NCBI RefSeq assembly: GCF_014651015.1
Contig: NZ_BMWB01000005.1
Coordinates: 124,001-188,000 of the forward strand
Source of the DNA: Streptomyces xantholiticus
GTDB taxonomy: Bacteria > Actinomycetota > Actinomycetes > Streptomycetales > Streptomycetaceae
DNA: 64,000 nucleotides
Direction of reading: 5' to 3'
This document shows positions 9,902 through 18,882 of this stretch, piece after piece (position 1 is the first letter of the stretch; the number at the start of each line of letters is the position of its first letter). The notes below the pieces were generated by a model. That model did no database searches and was not told the DNA's origin. It saw nothing but the letters and a program-made list of their open reading frames with translations. Made by a program: the position numbers and the translations under genes.

Positions 9902-10677
9902 CCACCTTCGCGGCAGCGGTCGCCTCCCACCTGCCCACCCGGTGGGTCGGTTCCGCGGCGTGCGCGCTCTATCCCCGCTTCGAGCCGGAGCTGGGCCGGC
10001 TGGCCGACTTCTGCCCGCCGGGAGGCACCGCACTCGACATCGGCGGCTGGTACGGCCCCTGGTCACGCCGGCTCGCCGCGCGGTGCGCCCATGTCGTCAC
10101 CGTGGAGCCCGTACCTCATCTGGCCCGGCACCTGAAGGCGACACTGCCGGGCAACGTCCGCGTCGTACAGGCCGCGGCGAGCGACCGAGGCGGCACGGCG
10201 CGGCTGTGGCTGCCGGCGGGCGACCGGGGCGACCGGGGCATCTCCTCGCTCGCCCGCCGGGACATCCACGCCCACAGCGTGCAGGTGCCCTCCCTCACGG
10301 TCGACAGCCTCGGCCTCCACGACGTGCGCTTCGCGAAGGTGGACGTCGACGGCGAGGAACTCCCGGTGCTGATCGGCGCCTCGGGTCTGCTGCAACGGGA
10401 CCGCCCGGCGCTCCTCGTCGAACTGGAGACCCGGATCCGCCCCATCGCCCCCGTCGTGGCCCTGCTGAGCGGCCAAGGCTACCGGGGCTGGGTGCTGGCC
10501 GAGGGGGCCTGGACGCCGCTGGCCGGCTTCGACCTTGCGGCACACCAGTCGAGGACCGAGCATCTGGTGCACCGGGGGCTGCTGCGCCGCGCTCTGGTGC
10601 CGCGGCGCGACCGTTACATCAACTCGGTGCTGTTCCTGCCACGGGACCGGGCCCCCGGCGCCAACGCCACTTCCTGA
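9898..10677 (+). CDS. FkbM-family methyltransferase
   Basis: About 259 residues with the FkbM-type SAM-binding fold: TALDIGGWYGPWSRRL (motif I), HVVTVEPVPHLARHL (motif II), NVRVVQAAASDRGGTARL and the diagnostic ARFAKVDVDGEE-type strand FAKVDVDGEELPVL. FkbM enzymes O-methylate sugars or polyketides. GTG start overlaps the stop of the Trm112-like gene. It is the last gene of the envelope glycan block; the acceptor is unknown. Confidence 0.8.
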   Translation: MTTFAAAVASHLPTRWVGSAACALYPRFEPELGRLADFCPPGGTALDIGGWYGPWSRRLAARCAHVVTVEPVPHLARHLKATLPGNVRVVQAAASDRGGTARLWLPAGDRGDRGISSLARRDIHAHSVQVPSLTVDSLGLHDVRFAKVDVDGEELPVLIGASGLLQRDRPALLVELETRIRPIAPVVALLSGQGYRGWVLAEGAWTPLAGFDLAAHQSRTEHLVHRGLLRRALVPRRDRYINSVLFLPRDRAPGANATS

Positions 10678-10761
10678 CCCCCAGGTCCCCCTGGGCTGCG
10701 GCCCCGGGCGCTGTGCCATACTCAGCGCGCTCGTTGCCGTTCCGAAGCGTGGGGATCACCG

Positions 10762-10890
10762 TTGAAGCCCGAGTTCGCCGTCCCCGGCGCCCTGCCCGTC
10801 GCCGCTGCCGTCGTCGTCACCAGGGCCCCTGCGCCGGAAAAGACCCCTGCCCGGGCCACGCCCCGCGTCCACCCGGGCAGCGGCGCGTGA
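10762..10890 (+). CDS. possible 42-residue small protein upstream of the DUF2617 gene
   Basis: A TTG-initiated reading frame (starting with Lys-Pro-Glu-Phe-Ala-Val-Pro) runs to a TGA that overlaps the GTG start of the next gene. A purine run GTGGGGATC lies upstream. The product would be a short hydrophobic stretch (PVAAAVVVTRAPAP) with a basic Pro-rich tail. The coupling is suggestive, but coding evidence is weak and it could be a leader region only. Confidence 0.25.
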   Translation: MKPEFAVPGALPVAAAVVVTRAPAPEKTPARATPRVHPGSGA

Positions 10891-11381
10891 GCGGTATAGA
10901 ACTCAGCACCCCCTTTCTGGACACGGACGCGGACCAGCTCTCCTTCACACTGGGGCGGCCCGCGCGCGAGGCACTCGCCGTACGTGACCTCCACGTCGGC
11001 GGGCTCGAGGTCCAGCTCAGACTCCTCGGCGCCTCCCATCAGGTCTTCGCGGGTCCCGTCCGGGAGACCGTGGCCTGCCTGCCCGGCGTGGCCGGAGGCC
11101 TGCCGGACTCGGCGGTGCAGGAGTTCGACGACTGGAACTATCACTTCAGCGCCTGCGTCGAGCACTTCACCGCGGCCCGGTTCAGCGAACAGGTGGCGCT
11201 GATCCGCAGGCGGTCCGACGAATCCCCCGAGGCGCTGTACGGGATGTTCCCCGGCTCCGCGGAGGCCGTCACCGCGCTGACCGTCGAGCGCCACAGCACC
11301 GGACTGGGCTGGCGCACTTGGCACACCTACCCGCAGAGCCGCCAGATCGTGGCGACGCACACCCGGCTGGAGGCCCGATGA
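10887..11381 (+). CDS. DUF2617 family protein
   Basis: A 164-residue soluble protein of no known function. It matches the DUF2617 pattern by its start (STPFLDTDADQLSFTLGRPA), the central DWNYHFSACVEHF, and the end GMFPGSAEAVTAL followed by a Trp-rich WRTWHTYP. The GTG start overlaps an upstream small frame, and the stop overlaps the ATG of the DUF4247 lipoprotein gene. In Streptomyces this gene group (DUF2617, DUF4247, DUF350, membrane aminopropyltransferase) is found together, so the four probably work in one process. Confidence 0.7.
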   Translation: MSGIELSTPFLDTDADQLSFTLGRPAREALAVRDLHVGGLEVQLRLLGASHQVFAGPVRETVACLPGVAGGLPDSAVQEFDDWNYHFSACVEHFTAARFSEQVALIRRRSDESPEALYGMFPGSAEAVTALTVERHSTGLGWRTWHTYPQSRQIVATHTRLEAR

Positions 11382-11779
11382 AGACCGCCCGACTCATCAG
11401 CGTGACACTGCTCGCCCTGGTCGCGCTCACCGCATGCGGCGACGATCCGGAGGACGCCAACGGCGTGCCGTCCAGCTGGATCCGCCAGCAGTACACCGGC
11501 AGCGGCGTCGGCTACGTCGACAACAGCGACTCGACGTCCAAGGTCGCCAAGGAGATCGACGACCACACCGCGGCCCGCGACCGGATCGACGACGACGGGA
11601 AGGTCTTCCTGCGCTACCGGGACGACATCGTGGCCGTCACCCCGCTCAAGAAGGGCAGCCGGATCGAGATCGACGACTACCGCACCGGCTACTACCGCTG
11701 GCAGTCCAACATCCGGTCGGTGTGGCCGGACCCGGACAGCAACGCATTCCGCGGCGGCGGCCCCGGTTCCGGCAAGTAA
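11378..11779 (+). CDS. DUF4247 putative lipoprotein
   Basis: A 133-residue secreted protein with a lipoprotein signal: short basic start MKTAR, hydrophobic LISVTLLALVAL, and lipobox LTAC with Cys at residue 20. The mature part is small and charged (ARDRIDDDGKVFLRYRDDIVAV) and ends in a Gly-rich tail, as in DUF4247 proteins. Expected to be anchored at the outer face of the membrane. It overlaps the DUF2617 gene by ATGA and precedes the DUF350 gene. No biochemical function is known. Confidence 0.75.
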   Translation: MKTARLISVTLLALVALTACGDDPEDANGVPSSWIRQQYTGSGVGYVDNSDSTSKVAKEIDDHTAARDRIDDDGKVFLRYRDDIVAVTPLKKGSRIEIDDYRTGYYRWQSNIRSVWPDPDSNAFRGGGPGSGK

Positions 11780-11837
11780 CCGCCTCCGGTCCCCCACCCA
11801 CCCGAACTCCTCGACGACGTCCCCGAAAGGCACCCCC

Positions 11838-12275
11838 GTGGCAGAGATCTTCGAGTCGGCAGGCATCGCCCTGCTCTACGGTCTGGTCGGCTTCATCGTG
11901 ATGGCGGTCGGCTTCATAGCCCTCGACCTCGTGACCCCCGGCAAGCTCGTCCATGTGGTGTGGACCGAGCGCAACCGCGGCGCCGCCGTCCTCCTCGCCG
12001 GCCAGACGATCGCCATCGGTCTCGTCATCGACCAGTCGATCCGGGCCAGCGAGTCCGAGCAGGGGCTCGGTCTGGGACTGCTCAGCACCCTGCTCTACGG
12101 TCTGTCCGGCGTCGTCGTCATGACGCTGATCGCCTGCGTCGTCGGTCTGCTGACTCCCGGCCGCCTCGGTCATGCCGTGCTCGACGACAACGGTGACCGT
12201 CCGCACCCTGCCGCCTGGGTCCAGGCCGCGATGTACATCGGGACGGCCTTCATGGTCGGCGCCGCGGTCTCCTGA
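11838..12275 (+). CDS. DUF350 membrane protein
   Basis: A 145-residue integral membrane protein with four hydrophobic helices in two repeated units: LLYGLVGFIVMAVGFIALDLVTPGKL and LLYGLSGVVVMTLIACVVGLLTPGRL are clearly related, the DUF350 duplication. GTG start at 11838 follows GAAAGG. The family often accompanies polyamine aminopropyltransferase-like genes, as here. The function is unknown. Confidence 0.8.
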   Translation: MAEIFESAGIALLYGLVGFIVMAVGFIALDLVTPGKLVHVVWTERNRGAAVLLAGQTIAIGLVIDQSIRASESEQGLGLGLLSTLLYGLSGVVVMTLIACVVGLLTPGRLGHAVLDDNGDRPHPAAWVQAAMYIGTAFMVGAAVS

Positions 12276-12282
12276 CCCCGCC

Positions 12283-13884
12283 ATGAGCACCACCACCACG
12301 GACCGTACCGCTCCACCCTCCGCGCAACCTCCGTCCACCGCCCATTCGCGGGGCGCGCGGTTCCTCCTGCTGTTCGCGGTGTTCCTCTGCGCGGCCTGCG
12401 GTCTGGTGTACGAACTGGCACTGACGGCGCTGGGCAGTTACCTCATCGGCAACTCCGTGATGCAGACCTCAGTCGTCATCTCCGTGATGGTCTTCGCCAT
12501 GGGCATCGGCTCGCTGGCGGCCAAGCCGCTGCAACGGCGCGCAGTCGGTGCCTTCGCGCTGGTGGAGGGGCTGCTCGCGCTCGTCGGCGGCCTGTCGGTG
12601 CTCGTTCTGTACGTGTCGTTCGCCTGGCTGCGGATCTACATGCCGTCGATGGTGGTCATCACCTTCCTCGTCGGCCTGCTCATCGGGGCCGAGATCCCGC
12701 TGCTGATGACCCTGCTGCAGCGGATCAGGCGGCAGGAGGCGGGCAGCGCCGTCGCGGACATGTTCGCCGTCGACTACATCGGGGCGCTGGTCGGCGGACT
12801 GTGCTTCCCGCTGCTGCTGCTTCCCGCCTTCGGGCAGCTCAAGGGTGCGCTGGTGGTGGGGGCCGTCAACGCGGTGGCCGGGGTCGTCGTCGTGCTGTGG
12901 ATCTTCCGCCGGCAGACCCGCCGCGTCGTGCGGATGTCACTGCTGACCGGCATGGCCGGAGTCCTCGCCGTGCTCACCACCGTGTACGCGCTGGCCGACG
13001 ACATCGAGGTGACGGCGCGCCAGCAGCTGTACCGCGACCCGATAGTCCACGCGGAGACCACGCCGTACCAGGACATCGTCGTCACCCGGTCCACCGCCTT
13101 CACCGGGGAACCCGACATGCGGCTCTTCCTCAACGGCGATCTGCAGTTCTCCTCCGTCGACGAGTACCGCTACCACGAGGCGCTGGTCCACCCCGCCATG
13201 TCGGGGAAGCACTCCTCCGTGCTGATCATGGGCGGCGGCGACGCGCTGGCCCTGCGCGAGGTCCTGCGCTACGACGATGTCGAGGACGTCACGCTCGTCG
13301 ACCTCGATCCGGCGATGACGAGGCTCGCCCGCAGCTTCGAACCGCTGCGGGAACTGAACCGCGCAGCCCTCGCCGATCCCCGGGTCACCGCCGTCAACGC
13401 CGATGCCTTCAACTGGCTCCGGGACGCCGGCCGGCGCTTCGACACGGTCGTCATCGACTTCCCGGACCCGGACAGCGCCGCGCTGGCCAAGCTCTACTCG
13501 GTCGAGTTCTACCACCTGCTGGGACATGTGCTGAAGCCGGAGAGCCAGGTCGTGGTGCAGGCCGGCTCCCCGTTCTTCGCACCCAAGTCGTACTGGTCCA
13601 TCGCCACGACCATCGGCGAGGCCGGCTACCGCACCACCGAGTACCAGGTGGACGTCCCCAGTTTCGGCAACTGGGGCTTCGTCCTCGCCACGCCCGGCGC
13701 CGACGGCCCTGCGCCGGACCTGCGTCTGTCGAAGGACGCTCCGCCGCTGCGGTTCCTGGACGACGCCGTCCTCGAGGCGTCCACCGTCTTCCCGCTGGAC
13801 CGCCGTCCTCAGGAGGTACGGGCCAGCACGCTGATGGACCCGGTGGTGCTGGAGTACACGCTCCACGAGTGGCAGAACTACTGA
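12283..13884 (+). CDS. membrane-anchored polyamine aminopropyltransferase (spermidine synthase-like)
   Basis: 533 residues: an N-terminal half with about seven membrane helices (to about residue 245) and a C-terminal spermidine-synthase domain. The latter shows YQDIVVTRST, LFLNGDLQFSSVDEYRYHEALVHP and the nucleotide-binding VLIMGGGDALALREVL followed by VTLVDLDPAMTRLAR. FPDPDSAALAKLYS includes the catalytic-region acidic motif. The family transfers aminopropyl from decarboxylated SAM and releases MTA. No SAM decarboxylase is adjacent. It is the last gene of the DUF2617/DUF4247/DUF350 operon and is not linked to the MTA-salvage genes 37 kb away. Confidence 0.85.
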   Translation: MSTTTTDRTAPPSAQPPSTAHSRGARFLLLFAVFLCAACGLVYELALTALGSYLIGNSVMQTSVVISVMVFAMGIGSLAAKPLQRRAVGAFALVEGLLALVGGLSVLVLYVSFAWLRIYMPSMVVITFLVGLLIGAEIPLLMTLLQRIRRQEAGSAVADMFAVDYIGALVGGLCFPLLLLPAFGQLKGALVVGAVNAVAGVVVVLWIFRRQTRRVVRMSLLTGMAGVLAVLTTVYALADDIEVTARQQLYRDPIVHAETTPYQDIVVTRSTAFTGEPDMRLFLNGDLQFSSVDEYRYHEALVHPAMSGKHSSVLIMGGGDALALREVLRYDDVEDVTLVDLDPAMTRLARSFEPLRELNRAALADPRVTAVNADAFNWLRDAGRRFDTVVIDFPDPDSAALAKLYSVEFYHLLGHVLKPESQVVVQAGSPFFAPKSYWSIATTIGEAGYRTTEYQVDVPSFGNWGFVLATPGADGPAPDLRLSKDAPPLRFLDDAVLEASTVFPLDRRPQEVRASTLMDPVVLEYTLHEWQNY

Positions 13885-14019
13885 GCTCGCCGGCCCGGGT
13901 CCGGAAAGGTCGACCGAAGGTCCCGCCCCGTACCCTGCCCGACGTGTGCAGCGACGGGATCCGCCGCATCACAGGCCGCCTCGGATCGAGCTACCAGCAA
14001 CTGATCAGGTGACGTTCGC

Positions 14020-14240
14020 ACATCCACCGGCTCCGCGAACAGCTCGGCGAGGCGATCGGTCAGATCGCCCCGCGCGATGTCCACGAGCGGGTCGGCCCCG
14101 TCGGCGCATCGGCCTGAACGAAGCGGTCGGCGAGTACCAGCCGGTCGATGGGTGCGCCGTGGAACGCGCGCGTCTCGAGCAGTCTGTCGGCGACCTGCCG
14201 TCCCAGGAAGCCGAAGCCACCCGTGATGACGTAGTCGTGC
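14020..14240 (-). pseudogene. remnant of an NAD-dependent epimerase/erythronate dehydrogenase-like gene
   Basis: Read on the minus strand, 14100-14230 encodes the start of an extended SDR (DYVITGGFGFLGRQVADRLL, then IDRLVLADRF), i.e. the GxxGxxG NAD site. The same protein continues in a different frame as DIARGDLTDRLAELFAEPVDV near 14030-14095, so a frameshift separates the two parts. The rest of a normal ~320-residue protein is missing. Clear gene decay between the aminopropyltransferase and YjbQ genes. The rest of 13885-14296 has no supported gene. Confidence 0.6.
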
Positions 14241-14296
14241 AGCCGGCCGAGACCCTCGCTCGTGCCGGCGCAGGGGCGGTCCCGCGGTACCCGCCG

Positions 14297-14719
14297 CTAG
14301 CCGAGAAACGACAGACGCACCTGACGCTCCGGGTTGTCCTTGTTCGTGTCGACGAGGCACACGGACTGCCAGGTGCCGAGTTCCAGCCGGCCGCCGATCA
14401 CGGGCAGCGTGGCGTGCGGCGGGACGAGAGCCGGCAGCACATGGTCGCGGCCGTGGCCCGCGCTGCCGTGGCGGTGCTGCCAGCGGTCGTCGGCGGGAAG
14501 CAGCGTGTGCAGCGCGGCGAGCAGATCGTCGTCGCTGCCGGCACCGGTCTCGATGACCGCGATGCCTGCCGTGGCGTGCGGGACGAAGATGTTGAGGAGT
14601 CCGTCGGCGCCGTCGGCGTTCTCCCTGAGGAAGCGCTCGCAGGCACCGGTCAGGTCGGTGACCGTCTCGCTCGAGCCGGTGCCGACGGTCACGGTCGTGG
14701 TGGTGAAGGTTCCGGGCAT
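14297..14719 (-). CDS. yjbQ: YjbQ family (UPF0047) protein
   Basis: A 140-residue protein of the YjbQ/UPF0047 family, some members of which show weak thiamine-phosphate synthase activity. Family hallmarks are LLNIFVPHATAGIAVIETG, LPADDRWQHRHGSAGHGRDH and the ending LGTWQSVCLVDTNKDNP. Several His residues in these motifs form the likely metal site. The ATG at 14717-14719 starts exactly at MPGTFTTTT. It is divergent from the flavoprotein gene. The true physiological role of the family is unsettled. Confidence 0.85.
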   Translation of the reverse strand: MPGTFTTTTVTVGTGSSETVTDLTGACERFLRENADGADGLLNIFVPHATAGIAVIETGAGSDDDLLAALHTLLPADDRWQHRHGSAGHGRDHVLPALVPPHATLPVIGGRLELGTWQSVCLVDTNKDNPERQVRLSFLG

Positions 14720-14809
14720 GGCCCCATCCTCTCGTCCATGCGCCCGGACGGCTCCGTGACGCAGCGGCTCTGCGGGAAGATCCGCGCCGCCCGCCCTGTT
14801 GGTGGAAGC

Positions 14810-15892
14810 GTGAACGACTTCGTGGCTCGGGAAGTGGACGTGGTGGTCGTCGGCGCGGGGCAGGCGGGCCTGTCCGCCGCGTACCACCTGAGGCGGGTCG
14901 GCCTGGTGCCGGACCGGGACTTCGTGGTGCTGGACCACTCCCCGCGGCCCGGCGGCGCATGGCAGTTCCGCTGGCCCTCTCTGACATACGGCAAGGTCCA
15001 CGGGATGCACGCGCTGCCGGGCATGGAACTGACCGGCGCCGACGACACACGGCCCTCGTCGGAGGTGATCGGCGCCTACTTCGGCACCTACGAGGAGCGT
15101 TTCGACCTGCGGGTGCACCGGCCGGTCCGGGTCGCCGCGGTCCGTGAGGGGGACGGCGGACGGCTGGCGGTGGAGACCTCGGAGGGGGTCTGGTCCACCC
15201 GGGCCCTGATCAATGCGACGGGGACCTGGGACCGCCCGTTCTGGCCGCGCTACCTTGGCCAGGAGACCTTCCGCGGGCGCCAGTTGCACACCGCCGACTA
15301 CCCCGGCCCGGCGGAGTTCGCGGGCAAGCGGGTGGTCGTCGTCGGCGGCGGGGCGTCCGGGACGCAGCATCTGATGGAGATCGCCAAGGTAGCGGCCGGG
15401 ACGACCTGGGTGACGCGGCGGCCCCCGGTGTTCCGCGAAGGGCCGTTCGACGAGGACGCGGGCCGGGCGGCGGTCGCGCTGGTGGAGGAGCGGGTGCGGC
15501 GCGGGCTGCCGCCGCGGAGCGTCGTCTCCGTGACGGGCCTGCCGCTGACCGACGCGATCCGGCGGGCGCGGGAGTCCGGCGTGCTGGACCGGCTGCCGAT
15601 GTTCGACCGCATCACACCGACAGGAGTCGCCTGGAGCGACGGGCGGACCGTGGACGCCGATGTGATCCTCTGGGCGACCGGCTTCCGGCCGGTGATCGAC
15701 CATCTCGCTCCGCTGCGCCTGCGCGAGCCGGGCGGCGGCATCCAGGTGGAGGGGACCCGGGCCGTGCGCGACGCCCGGGTGCATCTCGTCGGCTACGGGC
15801 CCTCGGCCTCGACGATAGGCGCCAACCGTGCCGGGCGGGCCGCAGTACGGGAGATCCGCCGGCTTCTGGAGCGCCAACCGGCTCCGGCCTGA
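14810..15892 (+). CDS. FAD-dependent NAD(P)-binding monooxygenase/oxidoreductase
   Basis: 360 residues with two dinucleotide-binding sites: VVVVGAGQAGLSAAYHLRR for FAD near the start and VVVVGGGASGTQHLMEIAK for NAD(P) near residue 180. The region between includes INATGTWDRPFWPRY, and the C-terminal ATGFRPVIDHLAPL is the usual FAD-contact motif of flavin-containing monooxygenase-like (YhhF/CzcO-type) proteins. GTG at 14810 follows GGTGGAAG. The gene stands alone between yjbQ and an empty stretch. Substrate unknown. Confidence 0.8.
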   Translation: MNDFVAREVDVVVVGAGQAGLSAAYHLRRVGLVPDRDFVVLDHSPRPGGAWQFRWPSLTYGKVHGMHALPGMELTGADDTRPSSEVIGAYFGTYEERFDLRVHRPVRVAAVREGDGGRLAVETSEGVWSTRALINATGTWDRPFWPRYLGQETFRGRQLHTADYPGPAEFAGKRVVVVGGGASGTQHLMEIAKVAAGTTWVTRRPPVFREGPFDEDAGRAAVALVEERVRRGLPPRSVVSVTGLPLTDAIRRARESGVLDRLPMFDRITPTGVAWSDGRTVDADVILWATGFRPVIDHLAPLRLREPGGGIQVEGTRAVRDARVHLVGYGPSASTIGANRAGRAAVREIRRLLERQPAPA

Positions 15893-16369
15893 CGGCCGGC
15901 CCGCCGCTCGTGGGGGGCGTCAGCCCATGGCGCGGGCCTCGGCGCGGCGTTGACCTCGGCGACATTGCACCGGTGTTCCTCGTAGCTGCTGGGAAGCGGG
16001 GGTCGCCCGGTCGCACCGTCACGAAGTACAGCCGGTCGCCGGCCGGTGGGGGCGACGGCCGCGTGCACCGCCTCATCCCCCGGGTTGTCGAGGGGCGTCG
16101 CGGCAGCCCTTGGCGCTCGTAGGTGTTGCACGGGCTCTGTGGTCGGGTGGCGGAGGCCATGGCGTCCAAGGTGCTTTGGCCCAGCGCGTAGTGGATGGTC
16201 GAGTCCCTCCGCAACGGCACGCCGAACCGGGCTCAGCACGAACGGACGAGCGCTCGCGCGGTTGTTCGCCGGACCCGGTGGTCGTACCGCTTCCAGGAGG
16301 TGTCGCCGCTCCCCGCCCCATGCGAGCGGCGATGCCGTCGGGTGCGGCCCGGCGGTCGAAGCGTGCCGC
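15893..16369. other. 477-bp stretch without a supported gene
   Basis: Between the flavoprotein gene and the 3' end of the convergent ABC exporter gene I see only short frames with arginine/proline-rich, low-information translations on either strand. No repeat, tRNA or strong hairpin was recognised. It may be decayed coding DNA; no parent family could be named. Confidence 0.4.
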
Positions 16370-18178
16370 TCAGGGGGCGGCAGGGGTCAACTGCGCGTCC
16401 CTGCGCACCAGGGCGGCATAGCGGCCGTCCTGTTCCAGGAGCTGCTGATGGGTGCCGCGCTCGGCCGTGCGGCCGGCGTCGAGCACGACGATTTGGTCCG
16501 CGTCCCTGACGGTCGAGAGCCGGTGGGCGATGGTGATCGTGGTCCGGCCCCGGGAGAGCGACTCGATGGCCTGCTGCACCGCCGCCTCCGTACGCGTGTC
16601 GAGGGCGCTGGTCGCCTCGTCGAGGATGAGGACCGGCGGATCGCGCAGGATGGTGCGGGCGATGGCGAGCCGCTGTTTCTCCCCGCCGGAGAAGCGGTAG
16701 CCCCGCTCGCCGACCAGGGTGTCGTATCCGTCCGGCAGGGAGACGATGTGCTCGTGGATCTGCGCGGCGCGGGCCGCGGCCTCGATCTCCTCGGCCGTGG
16801 CGTCCGGCTTGGCGAAGCGCAGGTTGTCGGCGACCGAGGCATGGAAGAGATACGTCTCCTGGGAGACGACCCCCACGGCCCGCGCGAGCGTCTCGAAGTC
16901 CAGGTCCCTCACGTCCACGCCGTCGATGGTGACCCGGCCGCCGGTGACGTCGTACAGCCGGGGAACCAGATAGCTGAGGGTGGACTTGCCGGAGCCGGTC
17001 GGTCCGACCACCGCGAGCGAGCCGCCGGCGGGGACGGTGATGTCGATGCCGTCGAGAGTCGGCCGCTGCTGCGCCGGGTCGTAGGCGAAGTCGACCTTCT
17101 CGAAGCGCACTTCACCCCGGATCCGGTCGAGCGCCACGGGCTCCGCGGGCTCGGTGATCTCCACCGGCAGATCGAGATACTCGAAGATCCGCTGGAAGAG
17201 GGCCAGCGACGTCTGCACCTGCACCCCGGTGGAGAGCAGGCTCACCGCGGGCCTGAAGAGGCCCTGCTGGAGCGAGACGAAGGCGACGAGCGTGCCGATG
17301 GAGATCGCGGGTCCGCCGGTCCGGAGCGCGAAGCCGGCGGCCCAGTAGATCAGTGCGGGCATGGCGGCCATGACGATCCCTATCGTCGACATCCGCCAGC
17401 GGCCCGCCATGCTGGAACGCACCTCGAGGTCGACCAGGCGCTCCGACTCCTCGGCGAAGGACTTGGTCAGGGAGTCGGCCCGGCCCATCGTGCGGCCGAG
17501 GAGGATCCCGCTCACGGACAGGGACTCGGTGACGGTGGCTGCCATGGCGGCCATCTGCTTCTGGCGCTGCGTGGTGATCTTCTTCCGCTCACGGCCGACC
17601 CGCCGGCTGATCCAGACGAACAGTGGCAGCAGGGCAAGCGAGACCGCGGTGAGTCTCCAGTCCAGCGCGAGCATGGCGACGACGGTGGCGACGACCGCAG
17701 TGAGGTTGGAGACCAGTGAGGTGGCCGTCGACGTCACGGTGGCCTGCATGCCGCCGATGTCGTTGGCGATGCGCGACTGGACCTCGCCCGTACGGGTCCG
17801 GGTGAAGAAGGCGAGCGGCATGCGCTGCAGCTGGGCGTAGACCGCGGTGCGCAGGTCGTGCATGACGCGCTGGCCCACGGTGGTGGAGATCAGTGTCTGG
17901 AGCACACCGAAGACACTGGTCGTCACAGCCGTGGCGATCATGCCGAGGGCGAGCAGGCTGAGCAGGCCGGTCCGGCCCTGCGGGATCGCGGTGTCGAGGA
18001 TCTCGCGCAGCAGGAACGGCGAGGCGACGGAGACCAGCGACGAGGCGCCGACGAGCAGACCCACGACGGCGAGCCGGCCACGATAGGGCCGGAAGAGCCG
18101 CACGATCCGCCGCACCTCGGCGGGCGGCTGGTCGGGATCCTTGGGCGGTGGGGTCCAGGTGGTGTGTTCGGGCCGCAA
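16370..18178 (-). CDS. ABC exporter, fused permease-ATPase
   Basis: About 602 residues, a half-size type IV exporter that should work as a homodimer. The membrane domain (residues ~30-320) has six helices, and the ATPase domain is complete: Walker A GPTGSGKST, Q-loop VVSQETYLFHASV, signature FSGGEKQRLAIAR, Walker B PVLILDEATSALD and H-loop TIAHRLST. I place the start at a TTG (18176-18178), which has GAGGAG seven bases before it; the longer in-frame ATG at 18253 would cross the operator region. The divergent marR gene and the palindromes between them indicate MarR control, typical of drug efflux. Confidence 0.85.
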   Translation of the reverse strand: MRPEHTTWTPPPKDPDQPPAEVRRIVRLFRPYRGRLAVVGLLVGASSLVSVASPFLLREILDTAIPQGRTGLLSLLALGMIATAVTTSVFGVLQTLISTTVGQRVMHDLRTAVYAQLQRMPLAFFTRTRTGEVQSRIANDIGGMQATVTSTATSLVSNLTAVVATVVAMLALDWRLTAVSLALLPLFVWISRRVGRERKKITTQRQKQMAAMAATVTESLSVSGILLGRTMGRADSLTKSFAEESERLVDLEVRSSMAGRWRMSTIGIVMAAMPALIYWAAGFALRTGGPAISIGTLVAFVSLQQGLFRPAVSLLSTGVQVQTSLALFQRIFEYLDLPVEITEPAEPVALDRIRGEVRFEKVDFAYDPAQQRPTLDGIDITVPAGGSLAVVGPTGSGKSTLSYLVPRLYDVTGGRVTIDGVDVRDLDFETLARAVGVVSQETYLFHASVADNLRFAKPDATAEEIEAAARAAQIHEHIVSLPDGYDTLVGERGYRFSGGEKQRLAIARTILRDPPVLILDEATSALDTRTEAAVQQAIESLSRGRTTITIAHRLSTVRDADQIVVLDAGRTAERGTHQQLLEQDGRYAALVRRDAQLTPAAP

Positions 18179-18222
18179 TGGTCTCCTCGGAGCAGGGGCG
18201 TGGTGCGAGCATCGAGAGCTTA

Positions 18223-18269
18223 GCTCATTGTTACCTGTCCTCACAATGAACAAGGTCCTGATATTGTTC
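18223..18269. promoter_or_regulatory. two inverted repeats, likely MarR operators
   Basis: In the marR/ABC intergenic gap, GCTCATTGT (18223-18231) is mirrored by ACAATGAAC (18243-18251), 8 of 9 bases. Overlapping it, GAACAA (18248-18253) is mirrored exactly by TTGTTC (18264-18269). The pair lies just before the marR ATG at 18274 and upstream of the divergent ABC gene, the classic place for autorepression plus control of the exporter. Binding is inferred. Confidence 0.6.
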
Positions 18270-18273
18270 CCGC

Positions 18274-18720
18274 ATGAGCACCCCCGACGCCGACGGCATG
18301 CTGGCCGAGCAGTTGCTCCGACTGACTCGCCGGCTCCACCGCAGCCAGAAGCAGCAGCTCGAATCGGTCGACATAGCGATCACTCCCGCCCAGTCGCGCC
18401 TGCTGCGCACCGTCGCGCACTTCGAGGAACCGCCGCGCATGGCGGATCTGGCGGACCGCCTCGAGGTGGTGCCTCGGGCGGTGACGAGCCTGGTCGACGG
18501 CCTGGAGGCGGGAGGCCGGGTCCGCCGGGTGCCGGATCCGACCAACCGCAGAGTGACCCGTATCGAGTTGACCGACACCGGCCGCGCCACCCTGCGCGCT
18601 CTGCGGGACGCCCGCCGGGCAGCGGCGGAGGACGTGCTGGCCCCGCTCACCGCCGAGCAGCGCGAAGTGCTCGCCGGCCTGCTCTCCTCCCTGGTCGACA
18701 GTCCGGGGCCGCGCTGCTGA
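18274..18720 (+). CDS. MarR-family transcriptional regulator
   Basis: 148 residues with the MarR winged helix: QSRLLRTVAHFEEPPRMADLADRLEVVPRAVTSLVDGLE forms the helix-turn-helix, and the wing is RRVPDPTNRRVTRIELTDTG. Family members bind palindromic DNA as dimers and release it on ligand binding. It is divergently transcribed from the ABC exporter gene with palindromic sites between, so it probably represses both until an effluxed compound appears. Confidence 0.9.
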   Translation: MSTPDADGMLAEQLLRLTRRLHRSQKQQLESVDIAITPAQSRLLRTVAHFEEPPRMADLADRLEVVPRAVTSLVDGLEAGGRVRRVPDPTNRRVTRIELTDTGRATLRALRDARRAAAEDVLAPLTAEQREVLAGLLSSLVDSPGPRC

Positions 18721-18882
18721 CGGAGCACCTCTCGTCCGGATCATGCCGGGCTCGCCGGACCGGTCCGAACGAAGGACCCGACGGCCGGGAGCCGGCCGGA
18801 ACGCCCATAAATCGTTTGCTGCCGCCGGTGTCGCAGCGGGAGGCTTGCAGATCTGTGCCACCTCCGAACGATCTGGGACATC

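Noticed and set aside
12283..13884. Membrane aminopropyltransferase as the source of MTA for the salvage genes
   Set aside because: It lies in a conserved separate operon 37 kb away with DUF2617/DUF4247/DUF350, beyond several unrelated loci and a terminator. Nothing links it to the cluster.
15893..16369. Transposase remnant after the flavoprotein gene
   Set aside because: No DDE, HTH or terminal repeats could be recognised in any frame.
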